Of a stretch of DNA of 64,000 bases, positions 33,358 through 44,993 are shown one piece after another. The stretch is from assembly GCF_010015615.1 (NCBI RefSeq), contig NW_024468937.1, forward strand, positions 607,745 through 671,744. The letters are read 5' to 3'. A program made the translations under genes and the position numbers. Position 1 is the stretch's first letter. Each line of letters opens with the position of its first letter. The notes under the pieces were generated by a model. It searched no databases and had not been told where the DNA came from. It worked only from the letters and a program-made list of their open reading frames with translations. Source of the stretch: Cucurbitaria berberidis CBS 394.84 (Eukaryota; Ascomycota; Dothideomycetes; Pleosporales; Cucurbitariaceae).

Positions 33358-35296
33358 ATGATACCCCGAAGAACCCTCACTCTCGCCGCCGTCTGTCCGC
33401 GTGCCCGCGCATCCTACCTTGCTCTCTACAGCATCGGAAGGTCATTTCGTCCCTTCTCCTCCTCTCGCCCTAGGCAATCCTCTTATAACCGCTCCGACTT
33501 CAGCGGCCAGGGCTTCTCCTCGTTCTATGAGACCGATCAGCCGACTCGAGGTCCATTGGGCGGCACAAGCAATGTGGGGTCAAGTCACGTCACGCCCAAG
33601 GTACTGAGGCAGCACTTGGACCAATTCGTTGTCGATCAGGACCGCGCGAAGGTCGTCTTGAGTGTTGCGGTCCATGAGCACTATTTAAGGATACAAGAGA
33701 TTCAGAGGCAGAAGGATGAGCAAGCTAGGACTGAGGCTCAGGCGAAGAGGAGAGCGTCGGCGTTTAGACATCCTGTAGAAGGTAGCTCCAACTCTCTTAT
33801 AATATCTTTTGCTAAACATTACATTGCCTATCTCTTGATGGAGCGTGACTGAGCAACACAGATGAGTTTCCAGGTCAGCAGCCGACCGTAGAATTGTATA
33901 ATCACAGCGAGCCGCCATCGTACAGCGAAGCCCCGTCCTACGGGCCACCAACGTATGCGTCGAGAGACCCCGACCCGTTGCTAGATACAACAGAGCACCA
34001 GCTGCAAATAGAAAAGTCCAACGTGCTCATACTGGGTCCTACAGGCGTTGGTAAGACACTGATGTGCAAGACTTTGGCAAAGACTTTGGGAATTCCAATA
34101 TCCATGTCGGACTGCACGACCTTTACACAAGCCGGTTACATTGGCGACGATGTTGAACAGTGCATCGCTCGTCTCTTCTCGGCCTCCAACTACGACATAG
34201 AAGCTACAGAACAGGGCATCATCGTATTAGATGAGATAGACAAGATTGCCGGGGCGAAGATCTCCTATGGGAAGGATGTCGGTGGAGAAGGCGTGCAGCA
34301 AGCCTTGCTCAAGATCATCGAGGGCACCACCGTACAGGTGCAGGCAAAGCCTGAGAGGAGTGCAGGTAGGCCAGGGGGTGCTTCAAATCGTGGAAACCCG
34401 CTTGATGGCTCCCAAAATTCTACCATGCCAGGAGGTGGCAAGGGAGAAGTGTTCAACATTCGAACCGACAACATCCTCTTTATCTGTACTGGGGCCTTTT
34501 CAAACCTGCACAAGATCGTCTTAGACCGGAAGTCCATGGGCAGCATGGGATTTGGCGCCTCAATCCGGACGTCCAACGCACATGCGGCTGCTGATGGTGT
34601 CATGATAACAGGAGCAGAGGCTGCCCTGTTCAAGAAGGACTCACCCTTCTTTGTGCCGCCAGAGGTAGAGACCCCGAATCCGTTTGGCGTTAGACGGCAG
34701 AAAAAAGAGGAGAAGGTGAATGTACTTGACCATGTCCAGCCCGCAGACCTCCAGAAGTTCGGCATGATCCCCGAGTTAATCGGTCGAATACCAACAGTGT
34801 GCGCTGTCTCAGCCTTGGACGAGGAAGCGCTGGTTCGTGTTCTTACAGAACCCAAGGACAGCCTCGTGAGACAGGAAGAGCGCAAGTCCTTTCTTAGAAA
34901 CATAGAGCTGCGGTTCACGAGCGGTGCTCTACGCGAGATCGCACGCAAGGCCAGCAAGATGGGCACAGGCGCTCGCGGATTGCGACATGTCGTCGATCAG
35001 CTGCTCCTGCAGGCCAAATATGAGACGCCTGGTATGCTCCCTCCCAACCCACGCATGAGTTCAGATGACTGACAGCACCAGGGTCGACCGTCAAGCACAT
35101 TCTCGTCACGCAGGACGTCGCCCTTCTCAAGCGCGCACCCCTGTACTTCCACCGCGGACAGTCTGCCGCCTTTCAAGCTACTATTACCCAGGAAGAGGAG
35201 AAGTGGGAGGAAGAGCTCCGCAGCAAAGAAGACCCGAGTACTGGTCCTGTCCACACCTTTGAAGAATACAGGAAAGCCGGTGCTGCAGGCTTTTAG
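33358..35296 (+). CDS. MCX1: Mitochondrial ClpX-type AAA+ unfoldase
   Basis: Exons 33358-33781, 33862-35031 and 35082-35296 give 602 residues. The first 45 residues (MIPRRTLTLAAVCPRARASY and onward) look like a mitochondrial presequence. AAA+ features are the Walker A GPTGVGKT near residue 200, Walker B IIVLDEIDKI near 261, a pore loop region and the C-terminal small domain (GTGARGLRHVVDQLL). The zinc-binding N-domain of bacterial ClpX is absent, as in fungal Mcx1. Fungi such as yeast lack ClpP, where Mcx1 promotes haem synthesis by unfolding 5-aminolevulinate synthase; some filamentous fungi do have ClpP. There is a Gly/Pro/Ser-rich insertion after Walker B (about residues 300-330). The gene symbol follows yeast. 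Confidence 0.92.
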
Positions 35297-36796
35297 CCTA
35301 CATCGACTGCAGATGGCGCCACCAAACTTCACACCCACCATGAAGTACTGCATAGGTTCGCAGAAGACGAACGTATATGCCCCGCTTGCCTGCAATGCGA
35401 GTGCGCGCAGCATATCGCATGTCGGGCGTCCGCGGTATAGGCAGCCTAGTTTATATGCAAGAACGCGGCCTCGGGCCGTTGCAGCTATCAAACAAGCATC
35501 CCGGCGATCTAGAAGCGTTCGGGAGTAAAGGTGGTCTTGCACGGCTCGGTTATTTGGAAGATTGAAGGAAGGTTTCGATAGTGGGTTTTGTTGGTCGCAC
35601 AGCATGTGAACATGTGCTGTGGGTCATCTCCGTTGAATGTACTATCCACAAGTAAAGGGCAACGGTCTACCAGCCAGCAGGATGCTGCAATATAAACTGT
35701 GCTCCGCTGCAGAACTGATAGCCTCTAAACACGCTCAATCATTCCTTTATCCGATCAGCACCCCTAATTATCGTCCATGGATGCGCAGATAGAGAAGCAT
35801 GCCTAACATCATCGTCGCCACAGACTCACAATCGCAAGTCGTTTTCGGGTACCTGCGCTCACCTGCAGTCTAGGCCTCAATACTAAAAGATACCGTTATC
35901 CCGCCCACCCACGTCTTCATCTACTTATATTACCTTTCCGTTTCTCGACCGCTTTCCATCCCAGCCAGCGGCTGAAGAACCCCGCCGAATGAACGGGCAC
36001 GGCGCAAATCGTTCATGCGTTCGAGGTAATCTCCATTGAGCGATTTCCTCGTTTCTCATGGGACTTCTTGGTCAAGCATATCTTCTTGATCATCGTCCCC
36101 AATTGGTATTGGGGAGGTGGTCTGGATCGTTTTAGCTTCTGAAAGTGCATAATGAGAAGGCGGGGTTCGGTGATCAGGGGTGTGAGATACAGTAGCTAGG
36201 TAGGTAAATGAGGAGATGGACAACCTAGGCCGCTCATGGTGGGAGATGCATCATACACATGTCAAAGGGGAGAAGAAGCGGGGTGCGACTAGTCTGCCTG
36301 CCTTTCTCCTCTCTTGACTGCGGAGCATGCATCTTCACACAGCAAGTTTAAACCATGATTGAAGAGGAGTTGATTGATTCTTGTTGTGCATCGTCCTCGC
36401 GAGAGGAGCTAGCATGTAAAGATTACAAAGTTTAGTCTAGTGATTAAAGGATAGTAATCGAGTAAAGGAGTCTATCAAACGCGGATACATATCCAAGAGA
36501 AACCATCAACAACCCAACCACAAAAACGTCTCGTGACGGAAAAATAGAATCAAAAGTAGAAGTGCTGCCACCCAGATTACTTTTGCAGGCCGTGCAGGTA
36601 AAAAATCTCGTTTGCGCTGCAAGGCTAAATGGCGAAGCAAAGTTAGTTCGTGATGTGCTTATTTCGTTTGGGCCCCTAAATCCCGATGTGACCCATAAAT
36701 TTTTAAAAGAAACTCCACAACGCCGCTCAATGGTATCCTGCTAAAATCTCCAGTTTTCCGTGTGTTCGTAACTCGTGCTATCGTATCGTTGATGGC
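35297..36796. other. Convergent intergenic region, nothing recognised
   Basis: A 1.5-kb stretch between two convergent genes. Only short open frames are seen, none with protein-like composition or splice signals. It is slightly AT-rich around 36400-36560. Confidence 0.55.
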
Positions 36797-38554
36797 TCAT
36801 TGCTCGTCGTCCTCGTACAACATGAAGCCAGGGACTGCGCGCATCTTCTTCGTGGAGCGGCCGCCTTGATCCCAAGATGGCGAGGCTGGGCGTGAAGGGT
36901 TACGAGACGGCGGCTGAGACGCAAAAACTTGAGGATATGTGGCTTGCTGCGCCGCGAATTGGAAGTTCCATTGGGGAAAGCTGTCCAAAGAATGAGGGCG
37001 GTGAAGCGGAAAGCCTGCCTGTGGTGACATTTGCTCCACCGTCGGGCTGATCAGTGCCGGCGCCGGTGTATTGTAGTAGCTTTGACCACGTTGATGTGTG
37101 GGATATTGGGGAGCAGGTGACGTTGCAGGAATGGTAGTGCCGTTGAAGGCCATTCCACTTTGGGGAGGCACCTGGGGGGTGAAGGCGCAGTTTGTCATCT
37201 GAGAGTACTGACCATCTCGTGCGAAGAACATACTTTGAGAGTGAGTAAGACTTTGCGCTTGAGGAACACTCGGTGTGGTAGGCTGTGAATAGACGCCGTA
37301 GACCGTCGAGTAATCGTAGAGGGGAACCGTATATGGGGTCGGTCCGGACTCCAATGACGCCGAGGGAATATTTAGAGAGCTTGGAATGGCTTCTATAGGA
37401 ATCTCCTTGTTCTTGTGATCATCGGTAATCTGAATGACGTCGGAAATTTGCTGCGCGAGCACGTTGTTGTGGACATCGGTGAATGTGAAGACGACGCGGT
37501 AGCCCACTGGCGACTTCTCTTCTTGATGTCTGCAATAGCACGTTATTCGCATAGCAAATTCTACCTTCTTTGCGTCTGGCGAACACTCCGGATCGTCTTC
37601 AACATCTTGCCATCTTTTGAACTCCTTCTCGTTGATCATAATGATGCGCTCATCCTCGTAGCTGTTCCACTCATCTTCCTCCTCTGCGTTGCGCTTCTTC
37701 TTGCGGTTATACCGTTTGGCCTCGCGCTCTTTACAGCCCTCACAGATGGTAACGGCGCCACCGTTTGCTGGATGAGTTCGGTCGGCCTTGTCAATCTCGG
37801 TGATAGCAACTCCGCGCTGCCGCCGTGGGGTGGGCTCCTCGCCCCTTGCACGCCGATATGCGCGTTGTAGGCCCTCTGGTTTCTCTACCGCAGTTGCAAG
37901 AACAAGAGTGAGCTGGAGACGGGCTGTGCCGTCTTTCCTCTCGTTTGCGGCGACTTCTTCGTCACTTGCCAGCTGTTTCGATTTGGACAGGGTGTGACGA
38001 GGAAAGCGAACCCATTGAAAACGCCTAGGAAGGGGGTCCAAAGACACCAAAGTCTTGATCTGGGTTTCTGCGCGAGTCTTGGTCTTGTCCAGTTGGATAA
38101 AACACTTGAGCGGATCGATCGACTGCGGAATGTGGATTGCAGGCCAAGCGTCCGAGTCGTTGCTCGTGTCAGGTGAACTGGTTTGGCTTTGGCTGCGAGT
38201 AAAGTCGCCTGGCGAGTTGACGTTGCTGAAGATGGGGTTGTCGTTGGGCGACGGCGTGTTTGAGGATGGTGTAGAGTAAGTGGTACCGTATGCATCGTCA
38301 ATGTAGGCGTTGAAGTTATCCTCTGTCTTCACCTGAGTATAGGTCGAATCTGAATATACAGTGAGGTCCACAGCGGAGTCCTGGTTGCGAGCAGTGCGTT
38401 GATGGTTCGGGATGGGGAAGCCGCTAGTGGTGTCAGACTGTAAAGAAGCATGTTGGTCGAAGCGCGACAACCAGGCAGCGTCGGGGAAATCGCCGTGGTT
38501 TTCCAGGTCTTGGGGGTTGACAAAGGGATTGAAGTTGTCCAGGTGCTGGTCCAT
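36797..38554 (-). CDS. Spt23/Mga2-like transcription regulator, short form
   Basis: Single exon, 585 residues from ATG at 38554 (context CAACATGG; upstream in-frame codons lack an ATG). After a Ser/Thr/Asn-rich N-terminus, about residues 160-400 match my recollection of the conserved region of fungal Spt23/Mga2 proteins: RAETQIKTLVSLDPLPRRF, FPRHTLSKSKQLAS, a Cys-containing basic stretch ICEGCKEREAKRYNRKKKR, and MRITCYCRHQ followed by VFTFTDVHNNVLAQQ and ITDDHK. Spt23/Mga2 normally continue into a TIG/IPT domain, ankyrin repeats and a membrane anchor and are released by ubiquitin-dependent processing to activate desaturase genes. Here the protein instead ends in a Pro/Ser/Gln-rich tail with a basic KKMR near the end, so it would not be ER-anchored. 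I infer a soluble nuclear regulator. Confidence 0.68.
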   Translation of the reverse strand: MDQHLDNFNPFVNPQDLENHGDFPDAAWLSRFDQHASLQSDTTSGFPIPNHQRTARNQDSAVDLTVYSDSTYTQVKTEDNFNAYIDDAYGTTYSTPSSNTPSPNDNPIFSNVNSPGDFTRSQSQTSSPDTSNDSDAWPAIHIPQSIDPLKCFIQLDKTKTRAETQIKTLVSLDPLPRRFQWVRFPRHTLSKSKQLASDEEVAANERKDGTARLQLTLVLATAVEKPEGLQRAYRRARGEEPTPRRQRGVAITEIDKADRTHPANGGAVTICEGCKEREAKRYNRKKKRNAEEEDEWNSYEDERIIMINEKEFKRWQDVEDDPECSPDAKKVEFAMRITCYCRHQEEKSPVGYRVVFTFTDVHNNVLAQQISDVIQITDDHKNKEIPIEAIPSSLNIPSASLESGPTPYTVPLYDYSTVYGVYSQPTTPSVPQAQSLTHSQSMFFARDGQYSQMTNCAFTPQVPPQSGMAFNGTTIPATSPAPQYPTHQRGQSYYNTPAPALISPTVEQMSPQAGFPLHRPHSLDSFPQWNFQFAAQQATYPQVFASQPPSRNPSRPASPSWDQGGRSTKKMRAVPGFMLYEDDEQ

Positions 38555-40540
38555 GTTGAGCGATGTCGTGGTAAGAAATGTGGTTCCGTCCGAAATGGGG
38601 ATCGACGCGGGTAAACGAGTGGCAGAAGAGATGGAGAAGGGAAGGCACCTAAGGGCCAAAAGAACCAAAAGAAGCGACCGTCAGGAAGTTTAAAGCGAGC
38701 GCAGTGGACCCCTGGGTCGTGAGAGATGGGTGGTGGCCACTTTGGTGAGGGGTCTGCAACGGTAGCAAGGGTGCAGGGCTGGCACTGTGGTCCAATAGGA
38801 TGCGGGTCCGGTCGCCCAGTCGGGCTTCCAATGTCGTCGGCAGGCGGGGGGGAGGGGACGTCTCGTCTCAGGGGCGGGAGCGCGTCGATGAATGAGGAGA
38901 GGAGGGGGGGAGAAAGGCTCTCGAGTCGAGGTAAGGCGGAGGGAATTGGCAGGTTTGGGAAGAGGGAACGAGGGAAAAGGAGCGGGGCGCGGAGGAGGAA
39001 AGATGTGGATTGCGGAGTGAATTGGACGTGCTATGTATGGGCGCGATGGGCTGGTATTTCTCTTATTAGCACAAGACACACCCACCCCACTCAGCACTGA
39101 GGGCGCCCGTGTGTTCGCCGCAGTCTAGAGAGCGACTATCCCTGCACTGCGTCTGAACGACGACACCACCACCACCACTACCACCACGCCTCTTGCAACA
39201 GTAGAGGTACTTGCGACGACTCTGCGGCCGCGGCTTCTGGCGGCCTTGGGCCGACGCCGCCACCGTCTCGACGCCTTGGTTGGAGAGCCAGGCTGGGACG
39301 CTGGGACGCTGCTTTTGCGCCTCGTTCGTTGTCCACCCTGCCCTCCTCTCCCCTCCTCTCTCTCTCTCTCTCTACGCCCTCAAGATACTCCCCCGGCGTT
39401 CCCTCCCCATCCAACAGCGCCTCTTCAATTGCAACCCTCCCAGCGATCCGCTGCGGGAGATGTACCTGGACGTCGACGCCGTCGAACGCACGAGCCGACC
39501 ACGGTTAGCTGCAGATTCTGCCCTGGCCCCTGCCGCTGCTCTTTATCGCGTTGCTTGCTTCGTGTCGCCCAGCTCGATCCTGACAGGGCGCAGGCGGCTG
39601 GTGTTGGCTTGCTGTCGTGCCACCGCACCGTTGTGCCTTCAATCAAAACGCTGCATTTGCGTCCGAGAGCCTGCACCCGTCGATGCGAATCATAATGCAT
39701 CGAGGCCTGCCATGCCGTGATGCACACGAATGCACACACGCCATCTTGGCTGGCTTGCGCGCGGAGTGGATTCCGGCAAACCGAAAGCGCCGCGCTTCCT
39801 CCCTCCTGGGCGTGTCTCCAGTGGCCTCGACTGGCCTTCATAGCTGGTCATCGCTGCTAGAGGCTTCGTAGGCAATGTAGGGCTGCTGCTGCTGCTAAGT
39901 GAGGAGAATAGCGAGCACGTCTGCATCAGCTGGCTGCAGGACGAGGCCTCGGCTGCACACACCTGCACACGCCTCTGTCCCCTATGTATGTCTGTCGACG
40001 TGATTAAGACTAAAAATTCCGCACCAAACGACACAATTAAACCCATCTATTGCGCACATTCTCCTGCGTGCAAAGAAACTGCATCCCAGGAGCATCATCA
40101 GCTCCATGGCTAGGCTGCCGTCATACACAGCACAACTTTGAACCCCAGGACTGAGTCCCCGCTTCGAGTGCCCATGGACGAACTACCGCTGAGTTTTTCG
40201 GAATCCACAGACTCCCTGTGCGATTTCGGCCTTCCGATGATGAAATCGCCAGCCGATCGTCTGCTTTCCGGTGCGAACATAGACCATGACTGATTGGTCC
40301 TTTCTCGGCTTTTTGCACAAGGCAGACAACGTGCATCCTGGTGATGGCTTGCGCAGCTCACCGTTGTGTGGTTCGTGCCAGTTATAAAACGTTTTTAACC
40401 CCAGCTAACTGTAACGTACTGGCTGAGTAAGCAGAGGACACGCGGTTGCTCCATTCCTCTGCCCAGTTTCTAACTGTTACTAACTATTCGGTACACTAGT
40501 CAATCAAACCACAACCTATCACTGCTGCATACATCCAGGC
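38555..40540. other. Upstream region of the Spt23/Mga2-like gene
   Basis: Strongly strand-asymmetric: about 38830-39000 is G/A-rich on the plus strand, and 39330-39375 is C/T-rich with a TC microsatellite. Long overlapping open frames at 39210-39840 on both strands reflect GC-rich composition and have no recognisable domain, so I list no gene. A long 5' leader for the minus-strand gene is plausible. Confidence 0.5.
39341..39374 (+). repeat. TC dinucleotide microsatellite
   Basis: A pyrimidine tract ending in nine consecutive TC units (about 39355-39373), preceded by CCCTCCTCTCCCCTCC. Likely length-variable. Confidence 0.85.
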
Positions 40541-43500
40541 ATGGAGCCCATATTTAATGCCGGTCGTTGCGAAATCACGCAAATGGGCCAGGCGACTTTT
40601 CAGATTACGCAGTCGCACACTCAAGGATCGGCTGCGTCCAACACTCACTTGCGGTCGGGCCGGATACTGGCGCAATTAACGGTCGTCTTCTCCCTCATGC
40701 AGTGCTCTCTGCTATCTGTCACCATATCTGCTCTGCGTTTACACTCTTCCGTCTCTGATTCGTTCAGCTCGTATACGACAAAGCAGTTCGTGCATAATAA
40801 ATGGAGACACTCATCAGGCGTGCGGAATGACATGCCAAGACAATAAAAGAAAATCCATCGTTCGACTATACTTGCAGATGGTTTTTGATAAGACAACGCA
40901 GGAGCACTGTCAGTATCACCTTACCATGTTTCCATGGACGTGGTACCAAGGTATAAAATCGCTGTTTCGGTACATGGACCACGCGACTACCCGACAAAAC
41001 TGTGGAGCTACCACATTCCAGTAACGTCCTCACAGAAACGTCCACCGTTCCATATTGCCACTTCCATGTTTAGTACCCGCAAAGTCTGTTACAACTTTCA
41101 ATTTCACAGCTTCTAGTGTAGAAGTTAAAGAGCTACACCTTGGAGTGTGAACACTATACTATTTTAAGTCGTACCAAGAACGATGATCCAAATTTTAATT
41201 TTTTTGAAAAGCAAAGTCAACGCTAGCAAGAGCGGAATATAAAACGCAGTAAGAGAAATCAGTAGCACTTACATACGCAATCCTCAGCCCCCATCCAACG
41301 GGAATTTCTTAGGCCCACTGGTTCGAAACCTCGTCTTTCAAATCTTCGAGGCATTAGTGTAATGAGTTTGACTACGGCAGAGATGATGTGGGCACGAGCA
41401 AGAGGGTGACACGCGGCACAGCAGCAGTAGTTTCGTCTTGCCCCAGCCGGTCATACGCGTCACTTATACCCTCATATGCAGCAGGACTTGCTTTAGCAAG
41501 AGGGGCTTATTGTGCTTCACTAATATGGTCACTCACAAGTGTGGAGAAAACACAGTGTCTCATGTGTTGTGTGTCAAACAGGGGTTCTCCAGCCACTGCA
41601 CGTCGTTTCGAGCGAGGTATAGTGCTCTCGATCTCGATTCTTTTTGCACGATGAGCAGACAGTCCAGACTGTTCGATAAAGACCCAATAGCCTGCGAAGT
41701 GTCCGTCAGCCCATCAAACCCAATTCCATGTTTAGCTCATACTGCAAGCGGCGGATGAGATTTCTCGAAACCATCGCTCTCCAGCCAACGTTCGGATGTT
41801 AGACATACTCACTTCGGCAAGCCGGACCCCTCATTGTTGGCCGCGTTCGGCATACCGATCAATTCAAGCATGACAATGCAAGCTCCATGCACATACAATT
41901 GGTGAAGCTCTTCTACTATCCGGCTTCTTTCCAATCGGGAAGGTTCTTCGTCGTGACAGCTGCCAGATGCTGTGAAGCATGCCGATCTTTCAACGACCTG
42001 GATCGATTGATTGAGTGCAGGAGAAGCCTCAGGGTCTTGACAGGCCGCTGTAACATCCCACGCGTGCACAAGGTCTGCAACACGCCATATTGGGAAATTG
42101 TCCAATATGCCTAGATTCGGTTTTGCTCTGTTGTTCAAAACGATCCTTGAGCTGGGCGCGTGTAGTTATGAAGGGTATTTACTCAAGGTAGTGCCTCATA
42201 TGTAATGCTTTCTCAACTATTGACATACAAGCAGCTACCAATATCCCAAGTGGTCATTTTGACGAACGACCTATGCCCATTAGGTCTCGACTTCATATCT
42301 TTCGCGCGGAGATCGCCGCTATCATACAGAAGAAACCGTTATGCACACTACACACTGCACACTGCATTCGCAATAGCTCGCTTATTCTTGCCCGCGAATA
42401 GGGCTGCTTCCCGCGACACCACCTTTTCTCACAAACTGCAAAATCCTTCACGGCCTGCACCCAAGCCTCGCGTACAGCTGCAAGCCCTGCCACACCCTGC
42501 TCAATCGCCTGCCCCTGTTCCTCGTCATGAACGGCTACGTTCGCAATCTTGACAGCCCTTCTCCAGCCGAACTCTGCTCCCAGACCGGCTAGAAGAGATG
42601 TGATTGTGGGCTCAACAGCATGACACGAACTCAACGGCTGGTCCGATAAGCAAATAGTAGGCTGAGGTATAAGTATCCGAGGGAGGTACTTTGGTACATG
42701 GGATTCTACCCCTCCTTTGTTGCAATTACGCCTTGTCGCTGACTTGATTGCAGCATTGGCGAACTTATCTTATCGTGAAGGAGCAGCCACTCAGCTGATG
42801 CGTACATGAAGCCTGCGCCTCTTACGTGTCGAATCAACTTCTACGCTGAAATGTATCTAGTGCGCGCAAAAAGTTCTGCAGCACGCGCTGCCTGGTCAGC
42901 AAACCCATCTTCATAATATCCCGCGCTTCGCAGAGCATACGAAGGCTTTGCTCCACTGCTACTAACGTAAGGCCCTCTCCTGCATTGTGCTTTTGCATTT
43001 CGGCAATGCTAAGACGCTGGCGAATGCGAACCGCCCTGCAAAATCTCATCACTCAGCTCTAGCCCTGGCAACTGCAGCCACTACCCGGTAGTTCAAGACA
43101 AAAGGCAAGCCACTTCCCGTTAATCCGCTAGGATTCCGAGATCCGACATCTTGCACATCAGTCGTTCCCGACGACGGCTTCATTTCAGTCGCCGCGATGA
43201 CTCGATTTTTCCTCATCCCATCATGCCACATTATTCATTGGAGGCGCTTCTGCACGTCAAGAGCCTCGACCCTTCGTAGCGAGCGGCTCATCTGCAACCT
43301 TAGGGTTGCTTAGCGCTAAGCTTTCGCGCCAAGCATCAGTCTTTATTGCGTGGATGCACTTTCTATGTTGGATAGGAGCTGCCGGTGCGGGTACCGGCTC
43401 GCTGGCTTGTAGGGTTAGCAACGGGCCTCAATTAGTGCTTAGCAGAAATGATCAATCCCCAGGCAGTTGAACCGACGTCTCCACCGCTGTGTAACTGCCT

Positions 43501-44993
43501 GGCGCAGCAGCCTGCTGATAAGCTGGGTTTCCGAAGGAAATAGCATTCCGAGATGCTGCAGCATGGATAGGACATCACCCAACTCCAAATACCGCGGGTA
43601 TATGCTGTCGTGGCAGTTTGCGGGTGCAGGCATTGCGGGTTGGACTGGGATGGATGGGCCCGCGGCATTTGATCAAGTATAGATACCTCGAGGTACTATC
43701 ACTGGCGGCCGCGGAGGCTGAGCCTGGGTTCATGCAAGGTCGGGAGATATCTCGCCTCTCCTTTTCCGATATTGACGACTAGCATGACAGGTTGGAGCTT
43801 ACGGGTTGATGGCGATTCGCCCAAGGAAGCTATGTGCTGAACAAATCACTAGCATCAGAGTTGTAATGGCTTGAGATAAGGTTATCTGCTCGCCGTTGAG
43901 ATTTGATCAGAACCTTATCATACATTCGAGATGCTTAGTCGCATTTGGTATGTATGTATAGCGAGTGCAAGCAATAAATTGCTTTCGGAAGAGGAGCAGA
44001 AGACAAATGCGACATTTCCTTCTGTCTTCATATTTCAAGATAGTCTAAGCTCGACCAGTGCTACAATCTTGTAAAGAATGGCACTCTGGAGTCTTCGTAT
44101 GAAGTACTAGAATAGAAATGCATGGGAATCTAGATCTTCCTATAGACCATGCATCGTCTACTCTGTACTCTTCGATCCCTAGATTTCAATCATCTTTGCG
44201 CCTTGACGATGCGTCCTCCATAGCCCGTGTACCTCTCATGATCATATTGTAGGGACTGCTATTTATAACATAGTTAGTAGGGCGGATCGCCCTAGGTGAC
44301 TTTTACATAGCGTTATGCACATCCCATATTACCAAAACCCAACACTTTCCCTGATGCCCGCTCCAGAGCTCGGACAGACCCCTAGGAGATTGAAACAGGG
44401 GCCGTTCGTACGAACAGGTTCTACTGCATTATCAGCTGAGAAATATATGTATACGTCAAACCAGCTTCAGGGAAGCATAGATGTTTTTGTGTTTCGTCAG
44501 TTCTCTTTTGGCAAAGGGGTTGACGAGCTCTCCATGTGAGAATGTAAGAGAAATGATTCAGGGCTTAGTGACGGCGTTCATAGCGTGTGTTGTGATTGTA
44601 GGGATTCTACAACCATGGAGGATTTTGCATGTTTAAAAAGAAAAGTGACGACTTGGAGTCGCTTGGGATGGAGAGCGGCTTCCGCCTCCATGGACTTTTT
44701 GTTGCTGGACCTATATTCGTTACACGATTCAGAAGAGAGTAGATATATATCGTAAACAGTCCATACGTCCTTACAGTTCAAAGTATGGTAACAAGTGATC
44801 GAGTAGACAAACCTTGGAGGATGATCGCCAGCGGCGACCGCCTTACTGCTTTAGGGTGAACCGAGGTGGGGCCAACAGGTAGCCTCATGTTGACTTAAAC
44901 ACCAAACAACGCGTCTATTGCTGCAAAGACCCACCAATAATCGCAATCTGTACTCAAACTTAGTGACCGCAGGTATCTGCCAGCCGAACCAAG
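40541..44993. other. Gene-poor gap of about 4.5 kb
   Basis: No gene is supported. Minus-strand frames at 43633-43439, 43231-43049, 43052-42834, 42634-42293 and 42138-41809 have somewhat protein-like composition (for example VAVEQSLRMLCEARDIMK) and lie in one direction, so they may be remnants of one or more decayed genes, but I could not join them through convincing introns or match them to a family. The plus strand has only short frames. Base composition is intermediate, not RIP-like. Confidence 0.45.

Noticed and set aside
36797..38668. Start of the Spt23/Mga2-like protein 38 codons further upstream
   Set aside because: That position is TTG, not ATG; the ATG at 38554 has a good context and begins the protein-like sequence.
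39210..39840. Long overlapping open frames on both strands (up to 169 codons)
   Set aside because: They result from GC-rich, stop-poor sequence; no domain, no splice signals, and opposite-strand frames are equally long.
41330..41346. GGTTCGAAACC, a perfect tRNA B-box-like sequence
   Set aside because: The flanking bases do not form a T-arm stem (only two of five pairs) and no acceptor or anticodon stem can be built on either strand.
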